Assembly: GCF_010499245.1 (NCBI RefSeq)
Contig: NZ_JAAGOW010000001.1
Span: forward strand, 1,364,001 to 1,428,000
From: Variovorax sp. WS11
GTDB lineage: Bacteria; Pseudomonadota; Gammaproteobacteria; Burkholderiales; Burkholderiaceae_C
Direction of reading: 5' to 3'
Length of the DNA stretch: 64,000 nt
Position 1 is the stretch's first letter; the number at the start of each line of letters is the position of its first letter. Both the position numbers and the translations under genes were made by a program. The notes beneath the pieces were generated by a model that was not told where the DNA came from, ran no database searches, and saw only the letters and a program-made list of their open reading frames with translations. Positions 1-9,602 of this stretch are shown here, piece after piece.

Positions 1-7
1 CCTCCTT
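1..7 (-). promoter_or_regulatory. Shine-Dalgarno for the gene just outside the window
   Basis: Read on the minus strand, the livH stop codon TGA is followed at once by AAGGAGG, a full consensus ribosome-binding site, right at the window edge. It implies another gene starts within a few bases outside the window, most likely livM, the usual partner of livH. The partner's identity is inferred from the family, not seen. Confidence 0.7.
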
Positions 8-936
8 CAGGCCCGGTCCGCCACCCGCTCGCCGAGCAGGCCCGAGGGCCGCAGCGTGAGCATGATGATCAGCACGATGAACGCGAAGATGTCGCTGTAG
101 TGGCTGCCGAGGATGTCGCCGGTGAGCGCCCCGATGTAGCCCGAGCCGATGGCCTCGATCAGCCCCAGCAGGATGCCGCCGACCACCGCGCCCGCGAGGT
201 TGCCGATGCCCCCGAACACCGCCGCGGTGAAGGCCTTGAGGCCCGGGATGAAGCCCATCGCATGCTGCGCGATGCCGTAGTTGGAGGCGTACATCACGCC
301 GGCGACCGCCGCCAGCACCGCGCCGATGATGAAGGTGGCCGAGATCACCATGTCGGGGCGGATGCCCATCAGCGCCGCGACCCGCGGGTTTTCGGCGGTG
401 GCGCGCATCGCGCGGCCGAGCTTGGTGTAGTTGACCAGCCACATCAGCACCACCAGGCAGAAGGCGGTGACGCTGAGGATCATGACCTGGGTCGGCGAGA
501 TCACCGCGCCGCCGACATTGATGGGTGTGCTGGGCAGCAGCGTGGGATAAGCCTTGTTGGTGGGCTTCCAGATGATCATCGCGATGGTCTGCAGCAGGAT
601 CGACATGCCGATGGCGGTGATCAGCGGCGCCAGCTTGGGGCTGTTGCGCAGCGGCCGGTAGGCCACTTTCTCGATCGTGAAGTTGAGCGTGGCGGCGACC
701 ACGCAGGCAATGATGAGCGCGATGATGAGGATGATCCACCCGGGGGTGCCGGGCATCGCGGTCTGCATCCAGCCGATGATGGTCCAGCTGGTCAGCGCCC
801 CGACCATGAGGACCTCGCCGTGCGCGAAATTGATGAGGTTGATGATGCCGTACACCATGGTATAGCCCAAGGCTATCAAGGCGTACATGCTGCCGAGGAC
901 CAGACCGTTGATGATCTGTTGCAGCAAGATGTCCAT
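7..936 (-). CDS. livH: Branched-chain amino acid ABC transporter permease, LivH type
   Basis: Inner-membrane permease of a high-affinity branched-chain amino acid (or related substrate) ABC importer. The 309-residue protein has about eight hydrophobic segments, the family N-terminal signature with INFAHGE near residues 35-41, and the C-terminal RPSGLLGE motif. I chose the ATG at 936 because the conserved N-terminus MDILLQQIINGL begins there and an AAGGGA stretch lies upstream; in-frame codons further upstream look like non-coding extension. A ribosome-binding site abuts the stop codon, so it probably heads a livHMGF-type operon that continues off the window. The substrate cannot be read from the permease: such systems also carry amides, urea or aromatic acids. 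Confidence 0.93.
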   Translation of the reverse strand: MDILLQQIINGLVLGSMYALIALGYTMVYGIINLINFAHGEVLMVGALTSWTIIGWMQTAMPGTPGWIILIIALIIACVVAATLNFTIEKVAYRPLRNSPKLAPLITAIGMSILLQTIAMIIWKPTNKAYPTLLPSTPINVGGAVISPTQVMILSVTAFCLVVLMWLVNYTKLGRAMRATAENPRVAALMGIRPDMVISATFIIGAVLAAVAGVMYASNYGIAQHAMGFIPGLKAFTAAVFGGIGNLAGAVVGGILLGLIEAIGSGYIGALTGDILGSHYSDIFAFIVLIIMLTLRPSGLLGERVADRA

Positions 937-1021
937 AGCGGATCCCTTTTTTGTATTAGACGCCCTTGGTTGGCGCCCGACGTACCAGATGCACCGGTTC
1001 GGCGCCCTGGCTTCGCTTAGC

Positions 1022-1055
1022 AAAAAACCCGCCAGCATGTATCGACGGCGGGTTT
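1022..1055 (-). terminator. Rho-independent terminator after rarA
   Basis: On the minus strand AAACCCGCC and GGCGGGTTT form a 9-bp perfect stem around a 13-base loop, followed by a run of six T residues. It lies about 110 bases past the rarA stop and separates rarA from livH. The rest of 937-1168 has no visible gene; a TAATAC sequence shortly upstream of livH could be a weak -10 element. Confidence 0.85.
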
Positions 1056-1168
1056 GTGGCCGGGATTGTAGTCACGCCGGATCGCCATTTCGGTGCGCGG
1101 CGACCGGGGTTTTCCCGCTGGTGCGGCGTATCCGGGGCCAGGCCGTATCAGCGGCGATACATCGCGTA

Positions 1169-2485
1169 TCAGCGATCCGCGCCCTCGTTGCGCTTGCGCA
1201 GCTCCCGCAGCTTCTCCGCGATGCGGATTTCCAGGCCACGCTCCACCGGCCGATAAAAGGGCTGCGGCGGCTCGACGCCGTCGGGCAGGTAGCGCTCGCC
1301 GGCAGCGAAGCCGCCCTCCTCGTCATGCGCGTAGCGGTAGCCCTTGCCGTAGTCGAGCTGCTTCATGAGCCGCGTCGGCGCGTTGCGCAGGTGCAGGGGC
1401 ACCGGGCGCGTACTGTCCTGCTGGACCAAAGCGCGGACCTCGTTGTAGGCCTGGTAGACCGCGTTCGACTTGGGCGCGATCGCGAGGTAGACCACGCATT
1501 CGGCCAGCGCCAGTTCGCCCTCGGGCGAGCCCAGGCGCTCGTAGACCTCGGCCGCGTCGAGGGCCAGGCGCAGCGCGCGCGGGTCGGCCAGGCCGATGTC
1601 CTCGCTGGCCATGCGCACCAGGCGGCGCGCCATGTAGCGCGGGTCGGCGCCACCATCGAGCATGCGCACGAACCAGTAGAGCGCGGCGTCGGGATCGCTG
1701 CCGCGCACCGACTTGTGGAGCGCGGAGATGGTGTCGTAGAACTGCTCGCCGCCCTTGTCGTAGCGGCGCATGCGCTCGCCGAGCACGCGCAGGAGCCACT
1801 CGTCGCCGATGTCGCCGCGCTTCTCGGCGGTGGCCGCGACGGAAAGGGTCTCGAGCGTGTTGAGCAGCCGGCGCGCGTCGCCGTCGGCATAGGCCACGAG
1901 GCGCTCCACAGCCTTCGCCTCGATGGCGGGCACGGCCTGGATGTCCTGGGCCCGCGTGACGATCTGGCGCAGGTCGTCCTCGGTCAGCGACTTCAGCACG
2001 TACACGGCGGCGCGCGACAGCAGCGCCGAGTTCACCTCGAAGGAGGGGTTCTCCGTGGTGGCGCCGATGAAGGTGAACAGGCCCGACTCCACATGCGGCA
2101 GGAAGGCGTCCTGCTGGCTCTTGTTGAAGCGGTGCACCTCGTCGACGAAAACGATGGTGCGGCGCTGCTCCAACCCGTCGCGCGCGGTGGTCGCGCGCTC
2201 GACCGCTTCGCGGATGTCCTTCACGCCGCCGAGCACCGCGCTGATGCTGAGGAACTGGGCGTCGAAGGCATCGGCCATCAGCCGCGCGATGGTGGTCTTG
2301 CCGGTGCCGGGCGGGCCCCAAAGAATGCAGGAATGCGGCTGGCCAGACTCGAACGCGATGCGCAGCGGCATGCCCGGGCCGAGCAGATGCTGCTGGCCGA
2401 TGACCTCGCCCAGGGTCTTGGGGCGCAGGCGCTCGGCCAGGGGTTGATGGGAGGTAGGGGCCATGGAAGGCGTAGTGTCGCGCAT
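1169..2485 (-). CDS. rarA: Replication-associated recombination ATPase RarA (MgsA)
   Basis: AAA+ ATPase related to clamp loaders and Holliday-branch-migration motors that acts at stalled replication forks. The protein is 438 residues, close to the family norm. Walker A GPPGTGKTT sits at residues 57-65 and Walker B with sensor VFVDEVHRFN around 112-121; the C-terminal half carries the MgsA tetramerisation region. The ATG at 2485 is followed in frame by a second ATG at 2464 (MAPTSHQPLAERLRP); neither has a clear ribosome-binding site, so the true start may be 21 bases shorter. It lies 60 bases downstream of lolA on the same strand and ends at a clear terminator; ftsK-lolA-rarA is a common order in proteobacteria. 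Confidence 0.95.
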   Translation of the reverse strand: MRDTTPSMAPTSHQPLAERLRPKTLGEVIGQQHLLGPGMPLRIAFESGQPHSCILWGPPGTGKTTIARLMADAFDAQFLSISAVLGGVKDIREAVERATTARDGLEQRRTIVFVDEVHRFNKSQQDAFLPHVESGLFTFIGATTENPSFEVNSALLSRAAVYVLKSLTEDDLRQIVTRAQDIQAVPAIEAKAVERLVAYADGDARRLLNTLETLSVAATAEKRGDIGDEWLLRVLGERMRRYDKGGEQFYDTISALHKSVRGSDPDAALYWFVRMLDGGADPRYMARRLVRMASEDIGLADPRALRLALDAAEVYERLGSPEGELALAECVVYLAIAPKSNAVYQAYNEVRALVQQDSTRPVPLHLRNAPTRLMKQLDYGKGYRYAHDEEGGFAAGERYLPDGVEPPQPFYRPVERGLEIRIAEKLRELRKRNEGADR

Positions 2486-2545
2486 GCGTCGCGCGCCCCC
2501 CGGCGGGAAGCCGGGGCATCGAGGGGCGGCGGCCGCGCCGCCGCG

Positions 2546-3187
2546 CTATTGGCGGATCACGTCCGCGCCGGCCGGCGCCTTGAACTGGAAAGTGCTCGCA
2601 GGCAGGGCCGGGTTGACCTCGACCTTGCTGAACTTCAGCACCGAGCGCTGGCCGAAGCTGTCGAGGATCTCCAGCGATGCCAGGGCCTCGCCCTGGAAGC
2701 CGACCTGCACGTTCTGCAGTTGCCCGTCCTTGCTCTTCGGACTGGCCTTGACCCATTGCAGGCCATCGCGTTCTGGGGCTCCCTCGAGCGTGAAATCGGC
2801 CTTCAGGGCGCGCAAGTCGGCCGCGGAGGCGATCAGCGCGGCGGGCGTCGAGCCCAGGGCCTGCGATTGCTTGCGCTGGGTGACCTGGTTCAGGTCGGTG
2901 TCGTAGAGCCAGAGCGTCTCGCCGTCGGCCACGATGCTCTGGGCGAAGGGCTTCTTGTAGTCGAACTTGAACTTGCCCGGGCGCTGGAATTCGAAGGTGC
3001 CGCTCGACACCTTGGCGCGCGAAGGCTGCCCCTCCTTGGCGGGTGCAGTCACGGTCTGGGTGAACTCCGCGCGGCCCGACTTCGTGTTCTTCACGAAGGC
3101 CTCGAGGCTTTCCATGCCGCCGGCCCAGGCGCCGCTCGCGAAGGCGGCGAGGCCGAGGGTTGCAAACAATTTCTTCAACAGCATCAT
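2546..3187 (-). CDS. lolA: Outer-membrane lipoprotein carrier protein LolA
   Basis: Periplasmic chaperone that takes mature lipoproteins from the LolCDE complex and delivers them to LolB at the outer membrane. The 213-residue product has a signal peptide (MMLLKKLFATLGLAAFASGA, cleavage near residue 22) and the LolA pattern of short beta strands with a conserved aromatic-rich centre (GTFEFQRPGKFKFDYKKP). Start at the first of two tandem ATGs, eight bases after an ACAAGGG site. It begins 13 bases after ftsK, so the two are probably co-transcribed. Its partners LolC and LolD are encoded about 55 kb away in this same window. Confidence 0.93.
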   Translation of the reverse strand: MMLLKKLFATLGLAAFASGAWAGGMESLEAFVKNTKSGRAEFTQTVTAPAKEGQPSRAKVSSGTFEFQRPGKFKFDYKKPFAQSIVADGETLWLYDTDLNQVTQRKQSQALGSTPAALIASAADLRALKADFTLEGAPERDGLQWVKASPKSKDGQLQNVQVGFQGEALASLEILDSFGQRSVLKFSKVEVNPALPASTFQFKAPAGADVIRQ

Positions 3188-3200
3188 CCCTTGTGTTCCG

Positions 3201-5585
3201 TCATTCGGCGCGCGCTGGCACCAGAATCTCGCGCTGGCCGCTGCCGCTCATCGCGCTGACCAGCCCCGCCTGTTCCATGTCCTCGACCAGCCGCGCGGCG
3301 CGGTTGTAGCCGATCTTCAGGTGGCGCTGCACCAGCGAGATGCTGGCCTTGCGGTTCTTGAGCACGACTTCGACCGCCTGGTCGTACATCGGGTCCTTCT
3401 CGCCGCCTTCGCCGCCGCCTTCACCGAGTAGATCGCCTTCACCGTCGACGGTTCCACCTTCGAGCACCCCTTCGATGTAGTCCGGTTCCCCTTGTGACTT
3501 GAGGTAGGCGACGACACGGTGCACCTCATCGTCGCTCACGAAGGCGCCGTGCACGCGCACCGGCAGGCCGGTGCCGCTCGCCATGTAAAGCATGTCGCCC
3601 ATGCCCAGCAGCGCCTCGGCGCCCATCTGGTCGAGGATGGTGCGCGAGTCGATCTTGCTCGACACTTGGAAGGCGATGCGGGTGGGAATGTTGGCCTTGA
3701 TCAGGCCCGTGATCACGTCCACGCTGGGCCGCTGCGTGGCGAGGATCAGGTGGATGCCGGCGGCGCGCGCCTTCTGCGCCAGCCGGGCGATCAGCTCCTC
3801 GATCTTCTTGCCCACCACCATCATCAGGTCGGCGAGCTCGTCGATGACCACCACGATGTGCGGCTCGCGCTTGAGCGGTTCGGGGTCGTCCGGCGTCAGG
3901 CTGAAGGGGTTGTAGATGAACTCTTCGCGCGCCTTGGCCTCGTCGATCTTGGTGTTGTAGCCCGCGAGGTTGCGCACGCCCAGCTTGCTCATCAGCTTGT
4001 AGCGGCGCTCCATCTCGGCGACGCACCAGTTGAGGCCGTGGGCGGCCTGGCGCATGTCGGTGACCACCGGCGCAAGCAGATGCGGGATGCCCTCGTAGAC
4101 CGACATCTCGAGCATCTTCGGGTCGATCATGAGCAGCCGCACGTCGCGGGCCTCGGCCTTGTAGAGCAGGCTCAGGATCATCGCGTTGATACCCACCGAC
4201 TTGCCAGAGCCGGTGGTACCGGCCACCAGCACGTGCGGCATCTTCGCGAGGTCGGCGACCACGGGGTTGCCGATGATGTCCTTGCCCAGGCCCATGGTGA
4301 GCATGGACTTGCCCTCGTTGTAGACCTGCGAGCCCAGGATCTCGCTGAGCTTGATCGACTGCCGCTTGGCGTTCGGCAGCTCGAGCGCCATGTAGTTCTT
4401 GCCGGGGATGGTCTCGACCACGCGGATGGAGACCAGCGACAGCGAGCGCGCGAGGTCCTTGGCGAGGTTGACGATCTGCGAGCCCTTGACGCCGGTGGCC
4501 GGCTCGATCTCGTAGCGCGTGATCACCGGGCCGGGCGAGGCCAGCACCACGCGGACCTCCACGCCGAAGTCCTTGAGCTTCTTCTCGATCAGGCGTGAGG
4601 TCATCTCCAGCGTGTCGGCCGACACCGTTTCCTGGCGTCCCTGCGCGGCATCGAGCAAATCCACCTGCGGCAGCTTGCTGTCGGGCAGTTCGCGGAACAG
4701 CGGCTTCTGGCGCTCCTTGGCGACGCGGTCGCTCTTGGGCACCTCGGTCAGGGCGGGCTCGATCTGCACCGGCGGCGCAGGCGGCCGGCGCTTGGGGCGC
4801 GGCACGATGCGCAATTCCTCTTCGGGCGAATCGGGCTCGTCGCCCTGCTCCACCGACGCCAGCTCCTCACGCTCGCGCATGGCCTTCTTGCCCATCGCGA
4901 TGTCCTCGGCGATCTCGCGCTTCTCGCGGCGCGATTCGAACAGCGAATAGAGGCGCGCGCCGATGCGCTCGGCGATCTGGCTCCAGGAGAAGCGAAACAC
5001 CAGGGCCGAGCCGATCACGCCGGCGGCGATGGCGATGAGCGCCGAGCCGGTAAAGCCCATCCACTTGACGCTCGCAGGCCCCACCAGGTAGCCGAGCACG
5101 CCGCCGCCATGGCCCGGCAGGTGCGCTTCGAGCCGGTAGAGGCGCGACCACTCGAGCACCACGCTGGCGCACAACAGCAGCACCAGGCCGAACCAGAAGG
5201 CCAGGCGGCTGCGGTTGAAGCGACCGCGTGGAGGTTGTTCGGCCGCGGCCGCTTCGCCGCCGCGCATCCAGCCGGCCAGCGAGGACAGCCACACGCGCAG
5301 CCCGGCCGCGAGGCACCACCAGACGGAGTAGCCGGCCAGAAAATAGCTGGCATCAGCCAGCCAGGCGCCGATGCGGCCACCCCAGTTCTTGATCTCGCCA
5401 CCGGTGCCCGAGGTGGACCAAGCGGCGTCCGAGGGCGTGAAGCTCAGCATGGCAAGCAGCCAGAACAGCAACGCGACGAAACCGGCGATCAGCGTGATCT
5501 CGTGCGCGAAGCGCATCGCGCGGGCCCGCACGGGCTGCGCATCGCCCGACGCGGAGGATTGAAGGGTATTGAGCGAATAGGTCAT
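3201..5585 (-). CDS. ftsK: DNA translocase FtsK
   Basis: Septal DNA pump that clears chromosome ends from the closing septum and activates XerCD at dif. The 794-residue protein has four transmembrane segments (about 30-48, 79-99, 128-147 and 165-198), a short charged and proline-rich linker (about 215-300), the motor with Walker [10 protein letters not shown] (455-463) and Walker [13 protein letters not shown] (578-589), and a C-terminal gamma winged helix ([20 protein letters not shown]) that reads KOPS. The linker is much shorter than in E. coli FtsK. The ATG at 5585 starts the [10 protein letters not shown]-terminus; a TTG further upstream would add 13 residues of unconvincing sequence. 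Confidence 0.95.
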   Translation of the reverse strand: MTYSLNTLQSSASGDAQPVRARAMRFAHEITLIAGFVALLFWLLAMLSFTPSDAAWSTSGTGGEIKNWGGRIGAWLADASYFLAGYSVWWCLAAGLRVWLSSLAGWMRGGEAAAAEQPPRGRFNRSRLAFWFGLVLLLCASVVLEWSRLYRLEAHLPGHGGGVLGYLVGPASVKWMGFTGSALIAIAAGVIGSALVFRFSWSQIAERIGARLYSLFESRREKREIAEDIAMGKKAMREREELASVEQGDEPDSPEEELRIVPRPKRRPPAPPVQIEPALTEVPKSDRVAKERQKPLFRELPDSKLPQVDLLDAAQGRQETVSADTLEMTSRLIEKKLKDFGVEVRVVLASPGPVITRYEIEPATGVKGSQIVNLAKDLARSLSLVSIRVVETIPGKNYMALELPNAKRQSIKLSEILGSQVYNEGKSMLTMGLGKDIIGNPVVADLAKMPHVLVAGTTGSGKSVGINAMILSLLYKAEARDVRLLMIDPKMLEMSVYEGIPHLLAPVVTDMRQAAHGLNWCVAEMERRYKLMSKLGVRNLAGYNTKIDEAKAREEFIYNPFSLTPDDPEPLKREPHIVVVIDELADLMMVVGKKIEELIARLAQKARAAGIHLILATQRPSVDVITGLIKANIPTRIAFQVSSKIDSRTILDQMGAEALLGMGDMLYMASGTGLPVRVHGAFVSDDEVHRVVAYLKSQGEPDYIEGVLEGGTVDGEGDLLGEGGGEGGEKDPMYDQAVEVVLKNRKASISLVQRHLKIGYNRAARLVEDMEQAGLVSAMSGSGQREILVPARAE

Positions 5586-5718
5586 GGAAGGCACGGCCGC
5601 CGGCCCGCGTAAGCGGGCGAGCAACGCACGGAAACTACAACGAACACCATCGCGGCCGCGTTGTCATCGGGGCCGGCGATGCGAAGGCCGGCCGGCCGCG
5701 AGGCCGCCGGCCGGAAGG
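5586..5718. other. crp-ftsK intergenic region with GC-rich inverted repeats
   Basis: This 133-base spacer downstream of the Crp-type gene and upstream of ftsK holds no gene. Between about 5686 and 5716 there are overlapping GGCCGG/CCGGCC inverted repeats that could fold into a strong hairpin after the regulator's stop, but no T run follows, so a rho-independent terminator is only a possibility. No clear ftsK promoter is visible. Confidence 0.35.
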
Positions 5719-6393
5719 TCAGGCGAGCGATGAGAGCCGTTCCTTGACGATCATGGAGCCATCGGGCTGCGTCTGGACGAAGCCGCGCTCCTCGAGGTCC
5801 TTCATGACGCGGCTGACCATCTCGCGCGAGGCCCCGACCATCTTGGCCAGGTCTTGCCGCGAGATCTTGTCGCGCACCTTGAGGTTGCCTGCGCCATCGT
5901 CCACCGCGAACTCGAGCAGCGAGCGCGCCACGCGGCCATAGACGTCCATCAGCGCCAGCGATTCGATCTTGCGGTCGGCGTGGCGCAGCCGCGAGACCAG
6001 GCCGCGCATGATGTTATAGGACATCGAGGAGTTCTCGGGCAGGCAGCGTGCGAAGGCCTCGCGGCCGAGCATCAAAACGTCGGTCTGGACCTCGGTGCGC
6101 ACCGTGGCTGAGTGCGGCTCGTCGTCGATCATGCTCATCTCGCCGATGTAGTCGCCCGGATGCAGCGTCGCCAGGATGACCTCGCGGCCACGGCTATCGG
6201 TACTCATCACGCGGGCGCGCCCGGTCAGGATGATGTAGAGCGCATCCGACTTCTTGCCCTGCTCGACCACCACCTCGGCGCGCTTGAAACGCTTCTTGAC
6301 GATCGCATCGGCGATGCTCGCCGACTGGGCCGGCGTGAGCGCGGCGAACAGCGGCACGCGGCGGAGCAATTCAAGATTGGACAGCATCGACAT
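5719..6393 (-). CDS. Crp/Fnr-family transcriptional regulator
   Basis: A 224-residue DNA-binding regulator with an N-terminal cyclic-nucleotide-binding beta-roll (about 15-125), a long dimer helix and a C-terminal winged helix-turn-helix (ISRQDLAKMVGASREMVSRVM, about 168-190). The recognition helix keeps the R-E-x-V-x-R pattern that in E. coli CRP reads TGTGA half-sites. In the ligand pocket, however, the CRP sequence E-R-S-A is replaced by P-H-S-A, so the phosphate-binding arginine is a histidine and the effector may not be cAMP. There are no Fnr-type cysteines. It is divergent from trxB across a 163-base region. The start is the first of two close ATGs, with GGGGA upstream. Confidence 0.88.
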   Translation of the reverse strand: MSMLSNLELLRRVPLFAALTPAQSASIADAIVKKRFKRAEVVVEQGKKSDALYIILTGRARVMSTDSRGREVILATLHPGDYIGEMSMIDDEPHSATVRTEVQTDVLMLGREAFARCLPENSSMSYNIMRGLVSRLRHADRKIESLALMDVYGRVARSLLEFAVDDGAGNLKVRDKISRQDLAKMVGASREMVSRVMKDLEERGFVQTQPDGSMIVKERLSSLA

Positions 6394-6477
6394 TCATCAA
6401 TCCCCGGATCTACCGCGCGATTGAAAAGCCCATGCATTAATACAATCGCACGCATTGAAAACACCCCACGCCCGGTC

Positions 6478-7519
<1,042 letters not shown>

Positions 7520-7540
7520 GCCAGGAGCGGGTGTTGGGGC

Positions 7541-7546
7541 TATAAT
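7541..7546 (+). promoter_or_regulatory. Perfect -10 box upstream of rpmB
   Basis: GGGGCTATAATCC contains an exact TATAAT hexamer about 150 bases before rpmB. A good -35 at the ideal spacing is not obvious; TTTGAG lies 20 bases upstream. This is the likely promoter of the rpmB-rpmG unit and implies a 5-prime leader of roughly 140 bases (7553-7695) in which I see no gene. Confidence 0.55.
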
Positions 7547-7695
7547 CCAAGGCTTTGCCGAATTCGGCGCCCTCTTCAAGGGGCAGAGCCTGGTCGGCAA
7601 GCCGGGATACCGCCACCCGTTTCTGGCGAGGTCAAGCTGCAACCCACCCCCGCAATCCTTGCGCCGGGTGCCAGCTGTTCAAGAAAGAGTTCCAC

Positions 7696-7929
7696 ATGGC
7701 ACGCGTATGCGAAGTCACGGGCAAGGGCCCGATGGTCGGAAACAACGTTTCCCACGCCAACAACAAAACCAAGCGCCGGTTCCTGCCGAACCTGCAATAC
7801 CGCCGTTTCTTTGTCGAGAGCGAAAACCGCTGGGTGCGCCTGCGTGTTTCGGGCGCCGCGCTGCGCCTGATCGACAAGAAGGGCATCGATGCCGTGCTCG
7901 CAGACCTGCGTGCGCGCGGCCAAGCCTAA
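7696..7929 (+). CDS. rpmB: Large ribosomal subunit protein bL28
   Basis: A 77-residue ribosomal protein of the 50S subunit. The N-terminus [29 protein letters not shown] is a recognisable bL28 pattern and the C-terminal [18 protein letters not shown] is equally conserved. There are no zinc-binding cysteine pairs, so it is the C-minus form. The ATG at 7696 gives the family-length protein. It is followed by rpmG after 11 bases with an AAGGAG site in between, the usual rpmB-rpmG operon. Confidence 0.97.
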   Translation: MARVCEVTGKGPMVGNNVSHANNKTKRRFLPNLQYRRFFVESENRWVRLRVSGAALRLIDKKGIDAVLADLRARGQA

Positions 7930-7940
7930 GGAGCTGAATC

Positions 7941-8114
7941 ATGGCAACGAGCAAAGGCGGACGCGAGAAGATCAAGCTGGAATCCACCGCGGGTACCGGC
8001 CATTTCTACACCACCAGCAAGAACAAGAAGACGATGCCCGAAAAGATGTCGATCATGAAGTTCGACCCGAAGGCACGCAAGCACGTCGAATACAAGGAAA
8101 TCAAGCTGAAGTGA
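7941..8114 (+). CDS. rpmG: Large ribosomal subunit protein bL33
   Basis: A 57-residue 50S ribosomal protein: it starts [18 protein letters not shown], contains [16 protein letters not shown] and ends EYKEIKLK, all typical of bL33. The cysteine pairs of the zinc-binding form are absent. AAGGAG precedes the ATG by seven bases. It ends 19 bases before a strong terminator, so rpmB-rpmG forms a closed two-gene unit. Confidence 0.97.
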   Translation: MATSKGGREKIKLESTAGTGHFYTTSKNKKTMPEKMSIMKFDPKARKHVEYKEIKLK

Positions 8115-8133
8115 TTCGGCCGATTTCTGGATG

Positions 8134-8163
8134 AAAACCCGCTGTGATCCAGCGGGTTTTTTA
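8134..8163 (+). terminator. Rho-independent terminator after rpmG
   Basis: AAAACCCGCT and AGCGGGTTTT form a perfect 10-bp stem with a 7-base loop, followed by TTATT. It lies 19 bases past the rpmG stop. Confidence 0.9.
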
Positions 8164-8190
8164 TTGCCCTTTATTCGCCCAATGCGGGCA

Positions 8191-8224
8191 AATAAAAAGC
8201 CGGCTCGAAGGCCGGCTTTTTATT
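8191..8224. terminator. Bidirectional terminator between rpmG and the desaturase
   Basis: A perfect 14-bp inverted repeat (AATAAAAAGCCGGC and its complement) encloses a 6-base loop. Both strands carry the A run before and the T run after the GC core, so it can stop transcription from rpmG and from the convergent desaturase gene, whose stop is about 30 bases away. Confidence 0.85.
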
Positions 8225-8256
8225 GGGGGGGCTCACTCAAGGCCCCGATGAATCCG

Positions 8257-9471
8257 TCAGGCGCGCGCAGCGCGTAGGCGCGTGGAGAAGTCACGCAGCC
8301 CCGCGATCCCGCTGGCCTCCGCGCGATGGCACCAGGCGGCCAGATCGGCGGCCAGCTGCTCGCGCGACTGCGAGGTGTTGAGCCAGAGCTGGCGCAACTC
8401 CTCGCGCATCGTCACCATCTTGTCGAGCACCGGGTGGGCCGCACGGGCCTGCACCAGGTTCGAACGCATGGTGGCCGGCACCTTGTCCTCGTCGCGATGC
8501 AGCCAGCGCTTGGCAGCCTTCAACGCCGACAGGTCGGCCCCCTTGGCCTTGAGCTGCGCCAGTTCCTGCTTGGTGGCGCGGCGCATCTCGCGGGCGTAGC
8601 CCGCCATCACTTCGTAGCGGTTGGCGATGACGGCTTCCAGCGTTTTCTGGTCGGCCACCGGCTGGATGTCGCCCAACAGCATCTTCGGCGGCACCTTCTT
8701 GACCTTGGCCCAGCCGATCTTCTGCATCAGGCTGATGTAGATCCAGCCGATGTCGAACTCGTACTTCTTGACCGAGAACTTGGCCGAGGTCGGGTAGGTA
8801 TGGTGGTTGTTGTGCAGCTCCTCACCGCCGATGATCAGGCCCCAGGGCATGATGTTGCGGCTGGCGTCGGGCGCCTCGAAGTTGCGATAGCCCCAGTAGT
8901 GGCCGATGCCGTTGATGACGCCGGCCGCAGTGATCGGGATCCACAGCATCTGGACCGCCCAGACCGCCATGCCGAGCGTGCCGAAGAGCGCCAGGTTGAT
9001 TACCAGCATGAGGCCCACGCCCTGCCAGCTGTAGCGCGAATAGAGGTTGCGCTCGAGCCAGTCGTCCGGCGTGCCGTGGCCGTAGCGCTCCATCGTCTCC
9101 TTGTTCTTCGACTCGGCGCGGTAGAGCTCGGCGCCGCGCCACAGCACCTCGTCGATGCCCTTGACCTGCGGGCTGTGCGGGTCTTCCTCGGTCTCGCATT
9201 TGGCGTGGTGCTTGCGATGGATCGCCACCCACTCCTTGGTCACCATGCCGGTGCCGAGCCAGAGCCAGAAGCGGAAGAAGTGAGAAGGGATCGGGCCCAG
9301 ATCCATGGCCCGATGCGTCTGGGTGCGGTGCAGGAAGATCGTGACCGCAGCGATCGTGATGTGCGTGGTGACCAGCGTGTACAGCACGACCTGCCACCAC
9401 GTGAGATCCCACAGGCCGTTCCCGAGCCAGTCGATGGCCGCGCTCAGGATGGCAGAGTCAGGAAGCAACAT
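8257..9471 (-). CDS. Membrane acyl-lipid/acyl-CoA desaturase with an extra C-terminal domain
   Basis: Integral-membrane di-iron desaturase that introduces a double bond into fatty acyl chains, probably at delta-9. All three histidine boxes are present: HRTQTHR at 48-54, HRKHH at 85-89 and ELHNNHH at 219-224, set among four or so hydrophobic segments. The catalytic part ends near residue 265. The last 140 residues are soluble, charged and helical; residues about 355-400 (from EELRQLWLNTSQSREQL through WCHRAEASGI to DFSTRLRAA) resemble, from memory, the C-terminus of ISL3-family transposases. The ATG at 9471 has only a weak ribosome-binding site. It is convergent with rpmG. Confidence 0.9.
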   Translation of the reverse strand: MLLPDSAILSAAIDWLGNGLWDLTWWQVVLYTLVTTHITIAAVTIFLHRTQTHRAMDLGPIPSHFFRFWLWLGTGMVTKEWVAIHRKHHAKCETEEDPHSPQVKGIDEVLWRGAELYRAESKNKETMERYGHGTPDDWLERNLYSRYSWQGVGLMLVINLALFGTLGMAVWAVQMLWIPITAAGVINGIGHYWGYRNFEAPDASRNIMPWGLIIGGEELHNNHHTYPTSAKFSVKKYEFDIGWIYISLMQKIGWAKVKKVPPKMLLGDIQPVADQKTLEAVIANRYEVMAGYAREMRRATKQELAQLKAKGADLSALKAAKRWLHRDEDKVPATMRSNLVQARAAHPVLDKMVTMREELRQLWLNTSQSREQLAADLAAWCHRAEASGIAGLRDFSTRLRAARA

Positions 9472-9602
9472 TGAATTCGGTACTCCATGGCCGCACGAAG
9501 GTGCAGCCTTCAGGTAACCAGCGATTTTAAAGGGCGGCTCCTCAAAAAGGGGCTAAATCCTTGATCTGTAACAAGTAATCGCCCTTCTTTGAGGGTTTCG
9601 CC

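Noticed and set aside
887..3259. Plus-strand open frame of about 790 codons opposite rarA and lolA
   Set aside because: Antisense shadow with no recognisable domain; rarA and lolA are unambiguous.
9540..9596. Imperfect inverted repeat (CCTCAAAAAGGGGC / GCCCTTCTTTGAGG) upstream of the desaturase gene
   Set aside because: Considered as a terminator for rsmB, but the 27-base loop and two mismatches make a stable hairpin unlikely and no T run follows on the minus strand.
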